Source: Chryseobacterium daeguense DSM 19388 (GTDB lineage: Bacteria; Bacteroidota; Bacteroidia; Flavobacteriales; Weeksellaceae). From it: a stretch of DNA of 64,000 bases. Under the pieces are notes generated by a model. That model searched no databases, was not told where the DNA came from, and saw nothing but the letters and a program-made list of their open reading frames with translations. The stretch covers positions 62,001 to 126,000 of the forward strand of contig NZ_AUMT01000009.1 of the NCBI RefSeq assembly GCF_000430825.1. Reading direction: 5' to 3'. The position numbers and the translations under genes are program-made. This document shows, in pieces, positions 26,318 to 34,443 of this stretch (position 1 is the first letter of the stretch; each line of letters opens with the position of its first letter).

Positions 26318-26467
26318 ATGAAAAAAGTATTACACGCAATCTTCTGTAAAACGGTTCACGAATCAAACCCGGTAGAAGATGTAAGAACTCACGAAAAACA
26401 AATTGCGACTTGTTATCAAGTTTTCGGTATTACTATCAAAATGACGTACAAACCTTTTTTAGGATAA
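26318..26467 (+). CDS. Small hypothetical phage protein, 49 aa
   Basis: ATG at 26318, TAA at 26465; the product begins MKKVLHAIFCKTVHESNP and ends MTYKPFLG. It sits 2 bp after the preceding stop and 4 bp before the transposase start, so it is in the early operon. Nothing can be said of function; two Cys and three His in 49 residues might hint at metal binding. Confidence 0.5.
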   Translation: MKKVLHAIFCKTVHESNPVEDVRTHEKQIATCYQVFGITIKMTYKPFLG

Positions 26468-26471
26468 AAAA

Positions 26472-27092
26472 ATGATTAAAGAAACTCCATACGAATTTTA
26501 TAACGACAAACTCTGTGTCAAAGTAAAGTATCTGACTTCCGACAGAAGTCATAAAGATACTTTGCATCTAATGACTTACAGAGCGTTTAAAAAACGTATG
26601 GATTCTTTAACAAGTCCTGAAAAGCAATTACGTCGGGCTTCTATTGGAGTTGATGCATTAGTCGAATTTAGAAGTTTGTGTCAGGAATGGCAGGATTTAT
26701 TAACTACTACCTTTGGTAATCCACCGGAAAAGGTAAAAGAAAATTTCTTTGCTAAACATTACTTCACCGACAACAAAGCTTTAGAGTATTTCAAAACTCA
26801 TAGGTACGGCGAAAGAAACGAAAAATACTTGGACGATGAAACTGTACTGCTTTATACATATAATGCAAGTATTTTAAACACTGTATTAACGTTGAAGGCT
26901 GACAGAAAAGGGATGAAGAAAGCTCTAGGTTCTACAACGATGGATATTTGGGATTCTTTAAGCCGTGATGTCAATTCTTTTACTTTAGTTCACCATAACC
27001 TCCCAAAAAACAAAGATGCTTTACGTCGTAAAACGGTAGATTATCAAAAAAAACGGTTATGCTTCTTTGATTTCAGGAAAACTGCAAAATAG
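26472..27092 (+). CDS. MuA-like transposase, N-terminal part (frame ends after an A8 run)
   Basis: 206 aa. It would correspond to the DNA-binding N-terminal region of a MuA-type transposase. The frame runs through CAAAAAAAACGG at 27045-27056 and stops 36 bp later, while the catalytic part continues in the +1 frame. Removing one A gives the smooth junction DYQKNGYASLISGKLQ, and a fused protein near 700 aa, close to MuA (663 aa). So this is either a frameshift mutation or sequencing error in a homopolymer, or a slippage-controlled gene. Confidence 0.7.
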   Translation: MIKETPYEFYNDKLCVKVKYLTSDRSHKDTLHLMTYRAFKKRMDSLTSPEKQLRRASIGVDALVEFRSLCQEWQDLLTTTFGNPPEKVKENFFAKHYFTDNKALEYFKTHRYGERNEKYLDDETVLLYTYNASILNTVLTLKADRKGMKKALGSTTMDIWDSLSRDVNSFTLVHHNLPKNKDALRRKTVDYQKKRLCFFDFRKTAK

Positions 27093-28563
27093 CAATGCGA
27101 AAAAAGTCGCTTCTGATGAACAAACGGCATTGATCGACGAACTATTATCAAAGCATAATAATTTCGATAATGAAATTATCTGTACGATGTATAATGCTGT
27201 CGCAAAACAATTAGGTTGGAAAGATATTACATCGGGAACCATTGCGAACCGTAAGAAGGAAAAGGAATTAGTTGTATTTGCGGGAAGAAACGGTGTGACT
27301 GAGTTAAGAAATACAATCTTAATGCAGAACAAAAGAAGAAAACCTTCCGCACCGCTTTTATATTGGACTTTGGATGGTTGGGACGTTGAATTACTTTACC
27401 AAAAAACCGAAGTAAATAAAAAAGGGCATTCCGTAACAACTTACCACAACAGACTAAACGCAGTTATAGTTATAGACCCGTTTAATTATCACATTGTAGG
27501 TTATGCAATTGGCACACATGAAACACCGGAGCTTATAAAGTCAGCTTTACAAAACGCACAGCATCATATTAACGATTTGTTCGGAGATTTTTATAAACCA
27601 TATCAGATACAATCCGATAACTACGGAAGAGGTTCTTTAAAATCAGTATATGAAAGTCTATGCAATGTTTATACACCCGCTCGAGTAAAAAATGCAAAGG
27701 CAAAAGTTATCGAGCCCTGGTTTGCAAGATTTAATAATAAATACTGTAAGATGATGCCGAATTGGTCAGGCTATAATGTGACTACCGGAAGCAAAAACCA
27801 ACCAAATACGGAGTTTTTAAATAAGATAAAGCACAATTTTCCGGACCAAAAAGAGTGTATAAAGCAGATTGAAAAAATGATTGAACTTGATAGAAAAGAC
27901 ACTATCAATGATTTCATGAAAGGTTTTGATAAAATCCCGCAGGAATTCCTTTCTACAATGTCACAAGACTATTTACTCGATGTTTTAGGAAACACAACCG
28001 GATATACAAACAAATTGGACCCGGACGGAGTTACACCGACCATTTTAGGAGAAGAAAGGTGCTATGATAGTTTCGATTTAAGCTTTAGAATGTTATCACA
28101 CATTGATTGGACCATAAAATTCGACCCGCATAATCTTACTAAGGTACTCGCGGTTTCTCCTGACGGAAAACATAAGTTTCTATTACAAGAAAAATATCGC
28201 CCGTCAATGGCAATTGCAGACAGAATTCTCGAAGATGGCGCGGAATTGAAAAAAGTAAAAGACTTCAACAGTTACGCAGAAAATTACATCATTGAAGAAA
28301 GAGCCAAAAACGCCGAAGTGTTACAAGGCTTCTTCGAAGACCGCCCGGAGCTTAACGATACACTCGCAAAAATGCTTTTAACTGACAGCTTGGGTCAGCA
28401 TAAAAACCAAAAATCAAAAGAAAGGCTTCAAATCGAAGTACAGGCAGAAAAAGTAAATAAAAAGATAAAAAAACAGGAAACCGCAGTAAATAATAAAAAT
28501 TGGTTCCAAGAACAAAACGAATATTTAGATAATAAGCTTAACCTCAATAAATACCTACAATAA
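27067..28563 (+). CDS. MuA-like DDE transposase, catalytic and C-terminal part
   Basis: Frame open from 27040; the nominal TTG start at 27067 is probably not a real initiation site. The RNase-H-like core shows Asp103 in YWTLDGWDVE, Asp184 in IQSDNYGRG and Glu216 in AKVIEPWFARFNNK (numbering from the TTG), the expected DDE triad. It is followed by a beta-barrel-like region (FDPHNLTKVLAVSPDGK) and a basic coiled tail. It performs strand transfer for integration and replicative transposition, assisted by the MuB-like ATPase encoded by the next gene, whose start overlaps its stop. Confidence 0.85.
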   Translation: MISGKLQNSNAKKVASDEQTALIDELLSKHNNFDNEIICTMYNAVAKQLGWKDITSGTIANRKKEKELVVFAGRNGVTELRNTILMQNKRRKPSAPLLYWTLDGWDVELLYQKTEVNKKGHSVTTYHNRLNAVIVIDPFNYHIVGYAIGTHETPELIKSALQNAQHHINDLFGDFYKPYQIQSDNYGRGSLKSVYESLCNVYTPARVKNAKAKVIEPWFARFNNKYCKMMPNWSGYNVTTGSKNQPNTEFLNKIKHNFPDQKECIKQIEKMIELDRKDTINDFMKGFDKIPQEFLSTMSQDYLLDVLGNTTGYTNKLDPDGVTPTILGEERCYDSFDLSFRMLSHIDWTIKFDPHNLTKVLAVSPDGKHKFLLQEKYRPSMAIADRILEDGAELKKVKDFNSYAENYIIEERAKNAEVLQGFFEDRPELNDTLAKMLLTDSLGQHKNQKSKERLQIEVQAEKVNKKIKKQETAVNNKNWFQEQNEYLDNKLNLNKYLQ

Positions 28564-29510
28564 TGAATACGAAAACTAAAGAAAATATCATAACAAACTT
28601 AGAATTTTACCTTGATGAAAAGGATTTGTCAGCAAATCAATTCTCTGAATTGTCAGGCGTTCCTTCGAATTATCTTTCGTTAATGAGATCAGGAAAATAC
28701 ACCGTTCCGGCAGGAGGTGGCAAAGAATCGGAAATCAGTGAGAAATATTGGTTAAAAATTGCAGATACAATCGGTTTTTCTATCAAAAAAGAATATTGGA
28801 AAACGATTATTACACCGCAGATGAAGCAAACTTTAGCCACTTTGGAAGATGCAAAGGAATTCGGATATACAAACGTGATTATTGGAGAAACCGGATGCGG
28901 AAAAACTTTTATTTCGGACCTCTTTGTTGCGAATGACCCCAAAGCTACGTTTAAAGTTACTGTCGGCTCAACTGATACAATAAACGATTTGCTTGATAAG
29001 ATTTGCGACGTTTTAAAACTTCCTCAAAATCATTCAAAATCTAAAAAGATCACTTCAATAATAAAAGCCCTGAAAACCAAAAGGGAAAACGGAATGAAAC
29101 CCGCTCTTATTTTCGATGAAGCTGAATATATGAAACAAGCTACATTATGTAACACAAAAGAGCTTCACGACCATTTAAATAAACATTGTGCTTTAGTTTT
29201 AATCGGGACCGATCAGCTAGAAGCAAAGCTTGACAAACTAAGAAAGAAAAACCGCGACGGGGTTCCACAGTTTTACCGTCGTATAAAGTTCGGGATTCGA
29301 AGATTAATCAACATTGATACGACGTTTAAAGAGTTTTTAAACGAGCTTGAAATTAAAGATAAAGAGCTTGTAAAGTTCTTACAGCAGAATTGCGAGAACT
29401 ACGGAGAATTGCACGACGTCTTAGTCCCGGCAATGAGAGAAGCTGACAGATTACAGGAACCATTAACATTAAACTTGGTTAGAAGAGCCTTAAATCTTCC
29501 CGGTAACTAA
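28563..29510 (+). CDS. MuB-like AAA+ ATPase, transposition target selector
   Basis: 315 aa. The N-terminal region (about 10-45, DLSANQFSELSGVPSNYLSL) is an HTH as in MuB. Walker A GETGCGKT is at 108-115 and Walker B ALIFDEAEY at 181-189. It should bind target DNA and activate the transposase. Its ATG overlaps the transposase stop codon by one base, and its own stop overlaps the next start. Confidence 0.9.
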   Translation: MNTKTKENIITNLEFYLDEKDLSANQFSELSGVPSNYLSLMRSGKYTVPAGGGKESEISEKYWLKIADTIGFSIKKEYWKTIITPQMKQTLATLEDAKEFGYTNVIIGETGCGKTFISDLFVANDPKATFKVTVGSTDTINDLLDKICDVLKLPQNHSKSKKITSIIKALKTKRENGMKPALIFDEAEYMKQATLCNTKELHDHLNKHCALVLIGTDQLEAKLDKLRKKNRDGVPQFYRRIKFGIRRLINIDTTFKEFLNELEIKDKELVKFLQQNCENYGELHDVLVPAMREADRLQEPLTLNLVRRALNLPGN

Positions 29511-30133
29511 TGAAACAGGCAGTATCAATACATCGTCTCAGACAAATAAAGATTGATCGTCTAAATCTGAGCTTTCATTTTGAACAGGCTTTCGCCCAAC
29601 CACAAAACAGGGGTGTTTGGTTTGTTTGGGGAAATTCTGCCAGTGGAAAATCGAGTTTTATTATGCAGTTGGCAAAGGAACTGGCGAGAGAGTTTAAAGT
29701 ACACTATAACTCATTAGAAGAAGACTACGACGACGCTTCATTTATAGAAAGAACCGAATTATTTATGATGGACCACGTCGCCGACAAATTTTCAGTTCAG
29801 AATGATAGTTTCGACGAACTGATAGAAAGGTTAGATAAAAAGGGGTCTGCAAAAGTCGTGATAATCGATTCTGCAACATATTTCTTTAGCAATTTCAAAC
29901 AATACCTTGAACTAAAGAATAAATATAAAGAAAAAATCTTCATCATAACAGGACATGCACAGGGAGCAAACCCGCGATCAGAGTTAGAAAAAGATATAAT
30001 GTTCGACGCTTACATGAAAATAAGAATTGACGCCTTCGGGGCTTATTGTAAAGGTAGAAGCATTGGAGCCAACGGCGGAAAGTTCATCATTTGGAAAGAG
30101 AAATACGAAGAGTTAAACGGAACACAAAATTAA
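29510..30133 (+). CDS. P-loop ATPase of RecA/KaiC-like type
   Basis: 207 aa. Walker A GNSASGKSS is near residues 41-49 and a Walker B-like AKVVIIDSATY near 117-127, then IIFIITGHAQG-like strand sequence (KIFIITGHAQG) as in RecA-fold ATPases. Size and position fit phage accessory recombination or replication ATPases. It overlaps the MuB-like stop by one base, so the three genes are coupled. A precise role (Sak4-like annealing, DnaB loading) cannot be settled from sequence. Confidence 0.7.
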   Translation: MKQAVSIHRLRQIKIDRLNLSFHFEQAFAQPQNRGVWFVWGNSASGKSSFIMQLAKELAREFKVHYNSLEEDYDDASFIERTELFMMDHVADKFSVQNDSFDELIERLDKKGSAKVVIIDSATYFFSNFKQYLELKNKYKEKIFIITGHAQGANPRSELEKDIMFDAYMKIRIDAFGAYCKGRSIGANGGKFIIWKEKYEELNGTQN

Positions 30134-30137
30134 TATC

Positions 30138-30473
30138 ATGAAAAATACAGAACACACAATCCCCGCTACGGTTTTAGCAATAGACAGCATCTTTGGTGTT
30201 TTGTCTTGGTATGATCGAACGGCTTTACATCTTTTTTCAAATCAAAAAATTACTTCCGAAGAGCTGCCTGAAAGAGTTGTTTTACTTGCTACAATAATTA
30301 TAGAAAATAATATTCAAGCCCCGCTAATGAAATACGGACAGGACAGGTTAAAATATTATCTGCAAGAATATAAAGAATGTGAATTTTTAGACCTCGCAAA
30401 TGAATGGTTACAAGTAGAAGAATATAAAAAATATCACCCCGAAATAGCAACAAAAATTAAAATAATAAAATAA
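30138..30473 (+). CDS. Hypothetical early phage protein
   Basis: 111 aa, mostly helical, no signal peptide or membrane segment, no recognised family. It begins 4 bp after the ATPase gene and belongs to the early operon. Confidence 0.6.
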   Translation: MKNTEHTIPATVLAIDSIFGVLSWYDRTALHLFSNQKITSEELPERVVLLATIIIENNIQAPLMKYGQDRLKYYLQEYKECEFLDLANEWLQVEEYKKYHPEIATKIKIIK

Positions 30474-30482
30474 CAAAACATT

Positions 30483-30716
30483 ATGAATCCAGAAACACAC
30501 AAACAACAATTACAAGAATTATTCCCTGATGAAAAATTCGTGTACATGCAAACTCGCTCTTTATATCCAACAGAAGCGAAAATCAATATTAAAAGAGAAT
30601 TAACAAGGCTTGAAATTGGTCATTGTTTCTCTTTAGGAATGACAGGGATTAAAAGATCAGGTGAAGGTGTTAATATCACTTTCGATCTTCAAAAAGCATC
30701 GTTAAATTTTCAATAA
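30483..30716 (+). CDS. Hypothetical early phage protein
   Basis: 77 aa. The central part RLEIGHCFSLGMTGIKRSGE and VNITFDLQ look like short beta strands. No family recognised. It lies between small early genes with gaps below 10 bp. Confidence 0.6.
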   Translation: MNPETHKQQLQELFPDEKFVYMQTRSLYPTEAKINIKRELTRLEIGHCFSLGMTGIKRSGEGVNITFDLQKASLNFQ

Positions 30717-30722
30717 AACATC

Positions 30723-31385
30723 ATGACAACAATAGACATTACAAAACTTTCAGAAGAAGACAAAAAAAAGCTTGAAGATCAGCTTAAAACCGACAAACAA
30801 GAAAAAAAGAAAAAAAGAACCGAAGATTTGCAAACCTTCAAAAGCTTATCAGAAGATTTTATCGAAAAACATATCGATTCGTTTGTACATCACCACGAAA
30901 TAACGGAATCAATGATTGAAAAGCTTTGGACCGACTTTAAACCGCTTCGGGAACTTAAAGCAAATATGTACGGCGTTAAAATCAAAAATCAAGACAGTTA
31001 CACCGTAACCTCGAAAGACGGTAATTCAAGCTTTACAGTGGGTTATAATGTAACAATCGGTTTTGACGGAACAGAAAGCGCGGGAGTTGAAAAAATAAAG
31101 GAATTTTTAAAGTCTCTTTCTTCCGACGCTGAAAATGTTAAGAAACTTTCTTCCGCCGTAAACACTTTTTTAAAGCCGAACATGAAAACCGGAATGTTGA
31201 ACCCGGCGAAGATCATAGAGCTTTCAAAGCTTAAATCAGAATTTAATGACGAGCGTTTCGAGGATGGTTTGCAAATAATCTTAGATGCTCAAATCCGCCG
31301 TCAAAATAGTATGTATGTAAGTGGTTTTAAATACGTCGAAATTGACGGAAAACCGAAGAAATTGGAATTCAGATTTACAATGTAA
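30723..31385 (+). CDS. DUF3164-family phage protein
   Basis: 220 aa. A charged Lys/Glu-rich N-terminus precedes the conserved region with KPLRELKANMYGV, VGYNVTIGFDGT and the C-terminal DAQIRRQNSMYVSGFKYV, which match the DUF3164 family of Mu-like phages as I know it. The molecular role is unknown; the family is typically encoded in the early region near the transposition genes, as here. Confidence 0.8.
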   Translation: MTTIDITKLSEEDKKKLEDQLKTDKQEKKKKRTEDLQTFKSLSEDFIEKHIDSFVHHHEITESMIEKLWTDFKPLRELKANMYGVKIKNQDSYTVTSKDGNSSFTVGYNVTIGFDGTESAGVEKIKEFLKSLSSDAENVKKLSSAVNTFLKPNMKTGMLNPAKIIELSKLKSEFNDERFEDGLQIILDAQIRRQNSMYVSGFKYVEIDGKPKKLEFRFTM

Positions 31386-31390
31386 CTAAG

Positions 31391-31510
31391 ATGAAAGATA
31401 TAGAATTTTTAGCAGGAATAACAACGGTTTGCTTTCTCGGAGGTTTTTTATTGGGTGTTTTAGTTTCTGCAATTATAGGTTCGTCAAGCTTTAAAAAATT
31501 AAAAAAATGA
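31391..31510 (+). CDS. Tiny single-pass membrane protein, 39 aa
   Basis: ATG at 31391, TGA at 31508. After MKDIEF a hydrophobic stretch FLGGFLLGVLVSAIIG spans a membrane, and the tail SSSFKKLKK is basic, giving a cytoplasmic C-terminus. Its stop overlaps the ATG of the next gene (ATGA), which supports it as real. Function unknown; early-region small membrane proteins sometimes mediate superinfection exclusion. Confidence 0.55.
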   Translation: MKDIEFLAGITTVCFLGGFLLGVLVSAIIGSSSFKKLKK

Positions 31511-31794
31511 AAAGACCAACATTAGAACTTGAGATAGAAAAAAAAGTTTCTGAACTGAGTTTAAAACTAATTAAAGAAAAGAGACAGCAAATTTTGCTGT
31601 ATTGCTTTACAAAAAGGAATTATAAGAATTTCGATATTAAAAATATATCTCATAAATATGAGAAAGTACAAAATTTTTCTTTAGAAGTTCTTACAGTAAG
31701 ATATAACGATGATCTTTTGTTTAGAGAATATCCGACGGGAACTTTTCCACATCTTTTAAATAAAAGATACGAATTAGCAGACGATTTAAAATAA
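31507..31794 (+). CDS. Hypothetical phage protein
   Basis: 95 aa, basic, no signal peptide; sequence such as LTVRYNDDLLFREYPTGTFP is not recognised. The start overlaps the stop of the tiny membrane-protein gene by 4 bp. Confidence 0.55.
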   Translation: MKRPTLELEIEKKVSELSLKLIKEKRQQILLYCFTKRNYKNFDIKNISHKYEKVQNFSLEVLTVRYNDDLLFREYPTGTFPHLLNKRYELADDLK

Positions 31795-31796
31795 TA

Positions 31797-31839
31797 TCCT
31801 AAACGGTTTTTAATTGGCGGTTCGATTCCGCCAATAGGA
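31797..31839 (+). other. tRNA-like T-arm minihelix (tRNA relic or mimic)
   Basis: GGCGG-TTCGATT-CCGCC at 31816-31832 is a canonical TpsiC stem-loop. Outside it TCCTA (31797-31801) can pair with TAGGA (31835-31839), but there is no D-arm or anticodon arm, so this is not a complete tRNA gene. It fills the gap between two small genes. Confidence 0.45.
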
Positions 31840-31859
31840 GCAAAATTAAAATTACAGAT

Positions 31860-32321
31860 ATGAAACCACAAGAAGAATTAAAAGTACTTTTTTCGCATAG
31901 AAGCGCGGTAGAAGTAGCAATGGAAATCTTCGGATTTTCAGGACGCAGAACCACTATTATTGATGATCTGACAGACGAGGAAGCATTAAAGCTTCTTTCA
32001 ATCCATACGCCGAACGAAGAAAATTTGGAACAGGAGTTTAACGAATTAAAGGAAGAGCTTTTTAAAAAAGGCTGGAAAGCCAAAATTTTAAAATTGGCAG
32101 AAAAAACCGGGATTAAAGACCCGAACGATTTTTACAAATTTAATAATTGGATGCTTACAAGTAGCAGGTTTAAAAAGCATTTAAACGCTCATTCAATTGA
32201 TGAATTAAAAGATTTGTTTAAACAATTGCATGGTGTAAAAAGTAATAATGCGAAAAGTGCTAAAAAACCCATGACAAAAGCTTGGTGGAAAAATGGAAAA
32301 GAAAAAATAAATATGAACTAA
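31860..32321 (+). CDS. Hypothetical early phage protein, possibly GemA-like position
   Basis: 153 aa, helical. KFNNWMLTSSRFKKHLNAHS and IDELKDLFKQLHGV give a WM...L...LH pattern that I have seen in Bacteroidota phage proteins near GemA/DUF1018 genes, but I cannot assign it. It ends in a basic tail. The stop TAA overlaps an ATG (32321) that opens the next frame. Confidence 0.55.
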   Translation: MKPQEELKVLFSHRSAVEVAMEIFGFSGRRTTIIDDLTDEEALKLLSIHTPNEENLEQEFNELKEELFKKGWKAKILKLAEKTGIKDPNDFYKFNNWMLTSSRFKKHLNAHSIDELKDLFKQLHGVKSNNAKSAKKPMTKAWWKNGKEKINMN

Positions 32322-32343
32322 TGCTTAAAAAGAGAAAATCCCC

Positions 32344-32373
32344 GCTTCACGCTCTTTTCCCGGAGCGTGAAGC
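32344..32373. repeat. Perfect 11-bp hairpin
   Basis: GCTTCACGCTC (32344-32354) and GAGCGTGAAGC (32363-32373) with loop TTTTCCCG. No T-run follows. It lies between the coupled ATG at 32321 and the better start at 32405 of the next gene. Confidence 0.65.
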
Positions 32374-32404
32374 CATAAGAATAACCCCAATAAATAAAAA
32401 TAAA

Positions 32405-32629
32405 ATGGAAACAATAAAATTAATTCCCGTGTCTGGGCTTCCGTTAGAAAAAGAAGTGAAAATTGACGGTTACAGCTACATATACAAAGGTCAGCACACC
32501 GTAAAAAAGGCAGGAATAAAAAAGTCAATGTATATTTTCAAAGGGCTTAATATCGAATTTGATAGAGAATTTCCTGTTACTCAACCTCCTACTTTTAAAA
32601 TGGTTAACGGATTACTAATAAAGAATTGA
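32405..32629 (+). CDS. Hypothetical phage protein
   Basis: 74 aa from the ATG at 32405, METIKLIPVSGLPLEKEV, beta-rich (IDGYSYIYKGQHTV). An upstream in-frame ATG at 32321 overlaps the previous stop and would add 28 residues (MLKKRKSPLHALFP...), but that extension is encoded by the perfect hairpin and looks non-protein. I prefer 32405. No family recognised. Confidence 0.55.
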   Translation: METIKLIPVSGLPLEKEVKIDGYSYIYKGQHTVKKAGIKKSMYIFKGLNIEFDREFPVTQPPTFKMVNGLLIKN

Positions 32630-32631
32630 TT

Positions 32632-33099
32632 ATGGGCTTAGCGGTTTATGTATATAAAAATTTCGTATTGGTAAACAACGAAAATGACGATTGCGATTTT
32701 CTGATAAAGAAATTTAATGACCCGTATATGGATAGATGTTTAAACTTAGAAGATGGTTATTATTCAGCAGAATTAGTTTATAGAAAGCCATCTTATTCAT
32801 ATTCAACACACAATGAATTTAGAAGAAAATTAGCTTCTTTATTTAATGTTACCGATCAGATAATTTGGAATAATCCAAGTAAATATAAAGATTTACCATT
32901 CTTCGAGTTAATAAATTTTCCTGATAATGAAGGTGCAATGAATTTTGAGACTTGTACTAAACTACATAAAGACTTTTTAAAGTATAACGATATTTTTAAA
33001 GCTCTTAATTCTTCACCCTCACATTATTACTCTTATTACGAAGATTGGATGGAATTGTTTGAAAGTGTAAAAGAGAACCATGTAGCAATATTTATGTAA
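32632..33099 (+). CDS. Hypothetical phage protein
   Basis: 155 aa from the ATG at 32632. Acidic and aromatic-rich (YSYYEDWMELFESV), with no signal peptide. It is tightly packed: 2 bp after the previous stop, and its stop overlaps the next ATG. No family recognised. Confidence 0.6.
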   Translation: MGLAVYVYKNFVLVNNENDDCDFLIKKFNDPYMDRCLNLEDGYYSAELVYRKPSYSYSTHNEFRRKLASLFNVTDQIIWNNPSKYKDLPFFELINFPDNEGAMNFETCTKLHKDFLKYNDIFKALNSSPSHYYSYYEDWMELFESVKENHVAIFM

Positions 33100-33473
33100 T
33101 GAAACAGAATACAGAAACAATAACACCGGAGCTTGAAATTTTAAAGTTCTTTAATGAGACTACCGGAAGGAGCCAAAGACCTTTAAAAAGCAATTTAACG
33201 CCAATTAAAGCGCGTTTAAAGGACGGTTACACGATAGAAGAGATTAAGAAGGTAATTGTTGTTAAAACATTGGATTGGAAAAACAACCCGGATATGTCAA
33301 AACACCTTTGTATCGAAACTATTTTCAGAGCGTCGAAGTTTGAAAAATATTTAAATCAGGTTCTCGACATAGAGCAAAACCCACAACTTTACCAAAAGCA
33401 TTATGAAAAGCTTAATAAAATCGAGCGAAGCGCAGCAGACAACGTTGATGATCTTAAAGCCATGTTCGGGTGA
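33099..33473 (+). CDS. Phage protein with Phg_2220_C-type (replisome organiser-like) domain
   Basis: 124 aa. EILKFFNETTGRSQRPLKSN, then IKARLKDGYTIEEIKKVIVV, DWKNNPDMSKHL and IFRASKFEKYLNQV follow the conserved phage C-terminal domain first described at the end of replisome organisers (TIGR02220/Phg_2220_C). Here only that domain is present, with a Gln/Leu tail. It may bind DNA or recruit host replication proteins for replicative transposition. Confidence 0.75.
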   Translation: MKQNTETITPELEILKFFNETTGRSQRPLKSNLTPIKARLKDGYTIEEIKKVIVVKTLDWKNNPDMSKHLCIETIFRASKFEKYLNQVLDIEQNPQLYQKHYEKLNKIERSAADNVDDLKAMFG

Positions 33474-34164
33474 TAAAGAAGCCTTTAACGCGATCGCTAA
33501 AATAGAGCAAAGTCTCACCATTAAGGATGCTATAAAATACGGTGAGTTGATTATGAAGCAAGGCGCAAAATATGAGGTAGTGATCGAGATAATAAAAATT
33601 ATTGAGTTTTATTTGAAAATTACCGGAAAAGAGCTTGAAAGTTATCAGACACAAATTTTAGCGGGTGATCTGTACGATAAATTCAGAACCGATACACTCG
33701 AAGATGTGATTTTGTTGTTTAAAATGATTCGTACAGGTGATTTGGGAAAGCTTAAATACTATGATAGTTTTCACGACAAAATAATGGCTTATGTCCCCTT
33801 ATTTTTCCAATACAAGGCAGAACAAAGGGAAAAACTAATCGAAGCAAAAAAACGACAAAGAAAGCTGAAAGAAGACAACACCGAAATGTCGGAAGAAGCT
33901 TATCAGAAGTTTACAGAACTACAAAATAGGATTTCAAACCCCGTTCAGGCTTCCGTAAAGATTTTCAGTGTAAAAGATGTTTTAAGCAGTATGGATAGCT
34001 ATCTCGAAAATTTGCCCGAAAGCTGTAAGAAATTATCTGATAGTGATCTAAAGTATGAAATAATGCGGACGCAATATAGCAGTAAAACGGCTCATGAAAT
34101 TTTACTGCAGGAACAGCAGAGAAGAAAAGATCAAAAACCTAAAAAGAAAAAGAAAAATGACTAA
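33448..34164 (+). CDS. Hypothetical phage protein, helical and basic
   Basis: 238 aa if started at the ATG at 33448; an in-frame ATG at 33403 would lengthen the overlap with the preceding gene from 26 to 71 bp. Long helices, charged KEKLIEAKKRQRKLKE and a Lys-rich end QKPKKKKKND point to nucleic-acid contact or a structural role. No family recognised. It precedes the last small gene of the early operon. Confidence 0.6.
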   Translation: MILKPCSGDKEAFNAIAKIEQSLTIKDAIKYGELIMKQGAKYEVVIEIIKIIEFYLKITGKELESYQTQILAGDLYDKFRTDTLEDVILLFKMIRTGDLGKLKYYDSFHDKIMAYVPLFFQYKAEQREKLIEAKKRQRKLKEDNTEMSEEAYQKFTELQNRISNPVQASVKIFSVKDVLSSMDSYLENLPESCKKLSDSDLKYEIMRTQYSSKTAHEILLQEQQRRKDQKPKKKKKND

Positions 34165-34375
34165 AATAAATGGATATTGGTATAATCACGATGAAATTGT
34201 CGAAGCATTACAGAAAAAAGGCTACACAATTATTCGTGAAGAGAATGAGCCCGACAAAAGAGGTAGTGTGATTGTTGATTGGTACGCAATAAAAGGTGAT
34301 GAAAAACCAAATGTTTTGAACGAATTAAAAAGCGTAGCATTAAAAGAATTTCACAAAAAACCGCCATTAATCTAA
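34157..34375 (+). CDS. Small hypothetical protein, last gene of the early operon
   Basis: 72 aa from the ATG at 34157 (MTKINGYWYNHDEIVEAL), overlapping the previous stop by 8 bp. The frame is open further upstream to 34094, but that part only mirrors the Lys-rich tail of the previous gene. A strong terminator begins at its stop codon. Confidence 0.6.
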   Translation: MTKINGYWYNHDEIVEALQKKGYTIIREENEPDKRGSVIVDWYAIKGDEKPNVLNELKSVALKEFHKKPPLI

Positions 34376-34403
34376 AGGTTACGGATTTCCGTAACCTTTT
34401 TTT
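34374..34403 (+). terminator. Terminator of the early operon
   Basis: AAAGGTTACGGA (34374-34385) and TCCGTAACCTTT (34388-34399) form a 12-bp stem followed by TTTTG. It separates the early operon from the next transcript. Confidence 0.85.
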
Positions 34404-34414
34404 GTAACAAATTG

Positions 34415-34443
34415 TAAATTTGTCTTTCAAAAGCTCTCACACA
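34415..34443 (+). promoter_or_regulatory. -7 box and 13-nt repeated motif before the 34443 gene
   Basis: TAAATTTG at 34415-34422 matches TAnnTTTG. AAGCTCTCACACA at 34431-34443 runs into the start codon, and exactly the same 13 bases occur at 58181-58193 in the leader of the mom-like gene. This suggests a shared regulator site or RNA pairing site. Confidence 0.5.

Noticed and set aside
31650..31871. Minus-strand frame across the T-arm (GGIEPPIKNR-like)
   Set aside because: Such peptides are a usual artefact of reading tRNA T-arm DNA in reverse; it overlaps two packed plus-strand genes.
33403..33447. 45-bp upstream extension of the gene at 33448
   Set aside because: It would overlap the preceding gene by 71 bp without added protein features.
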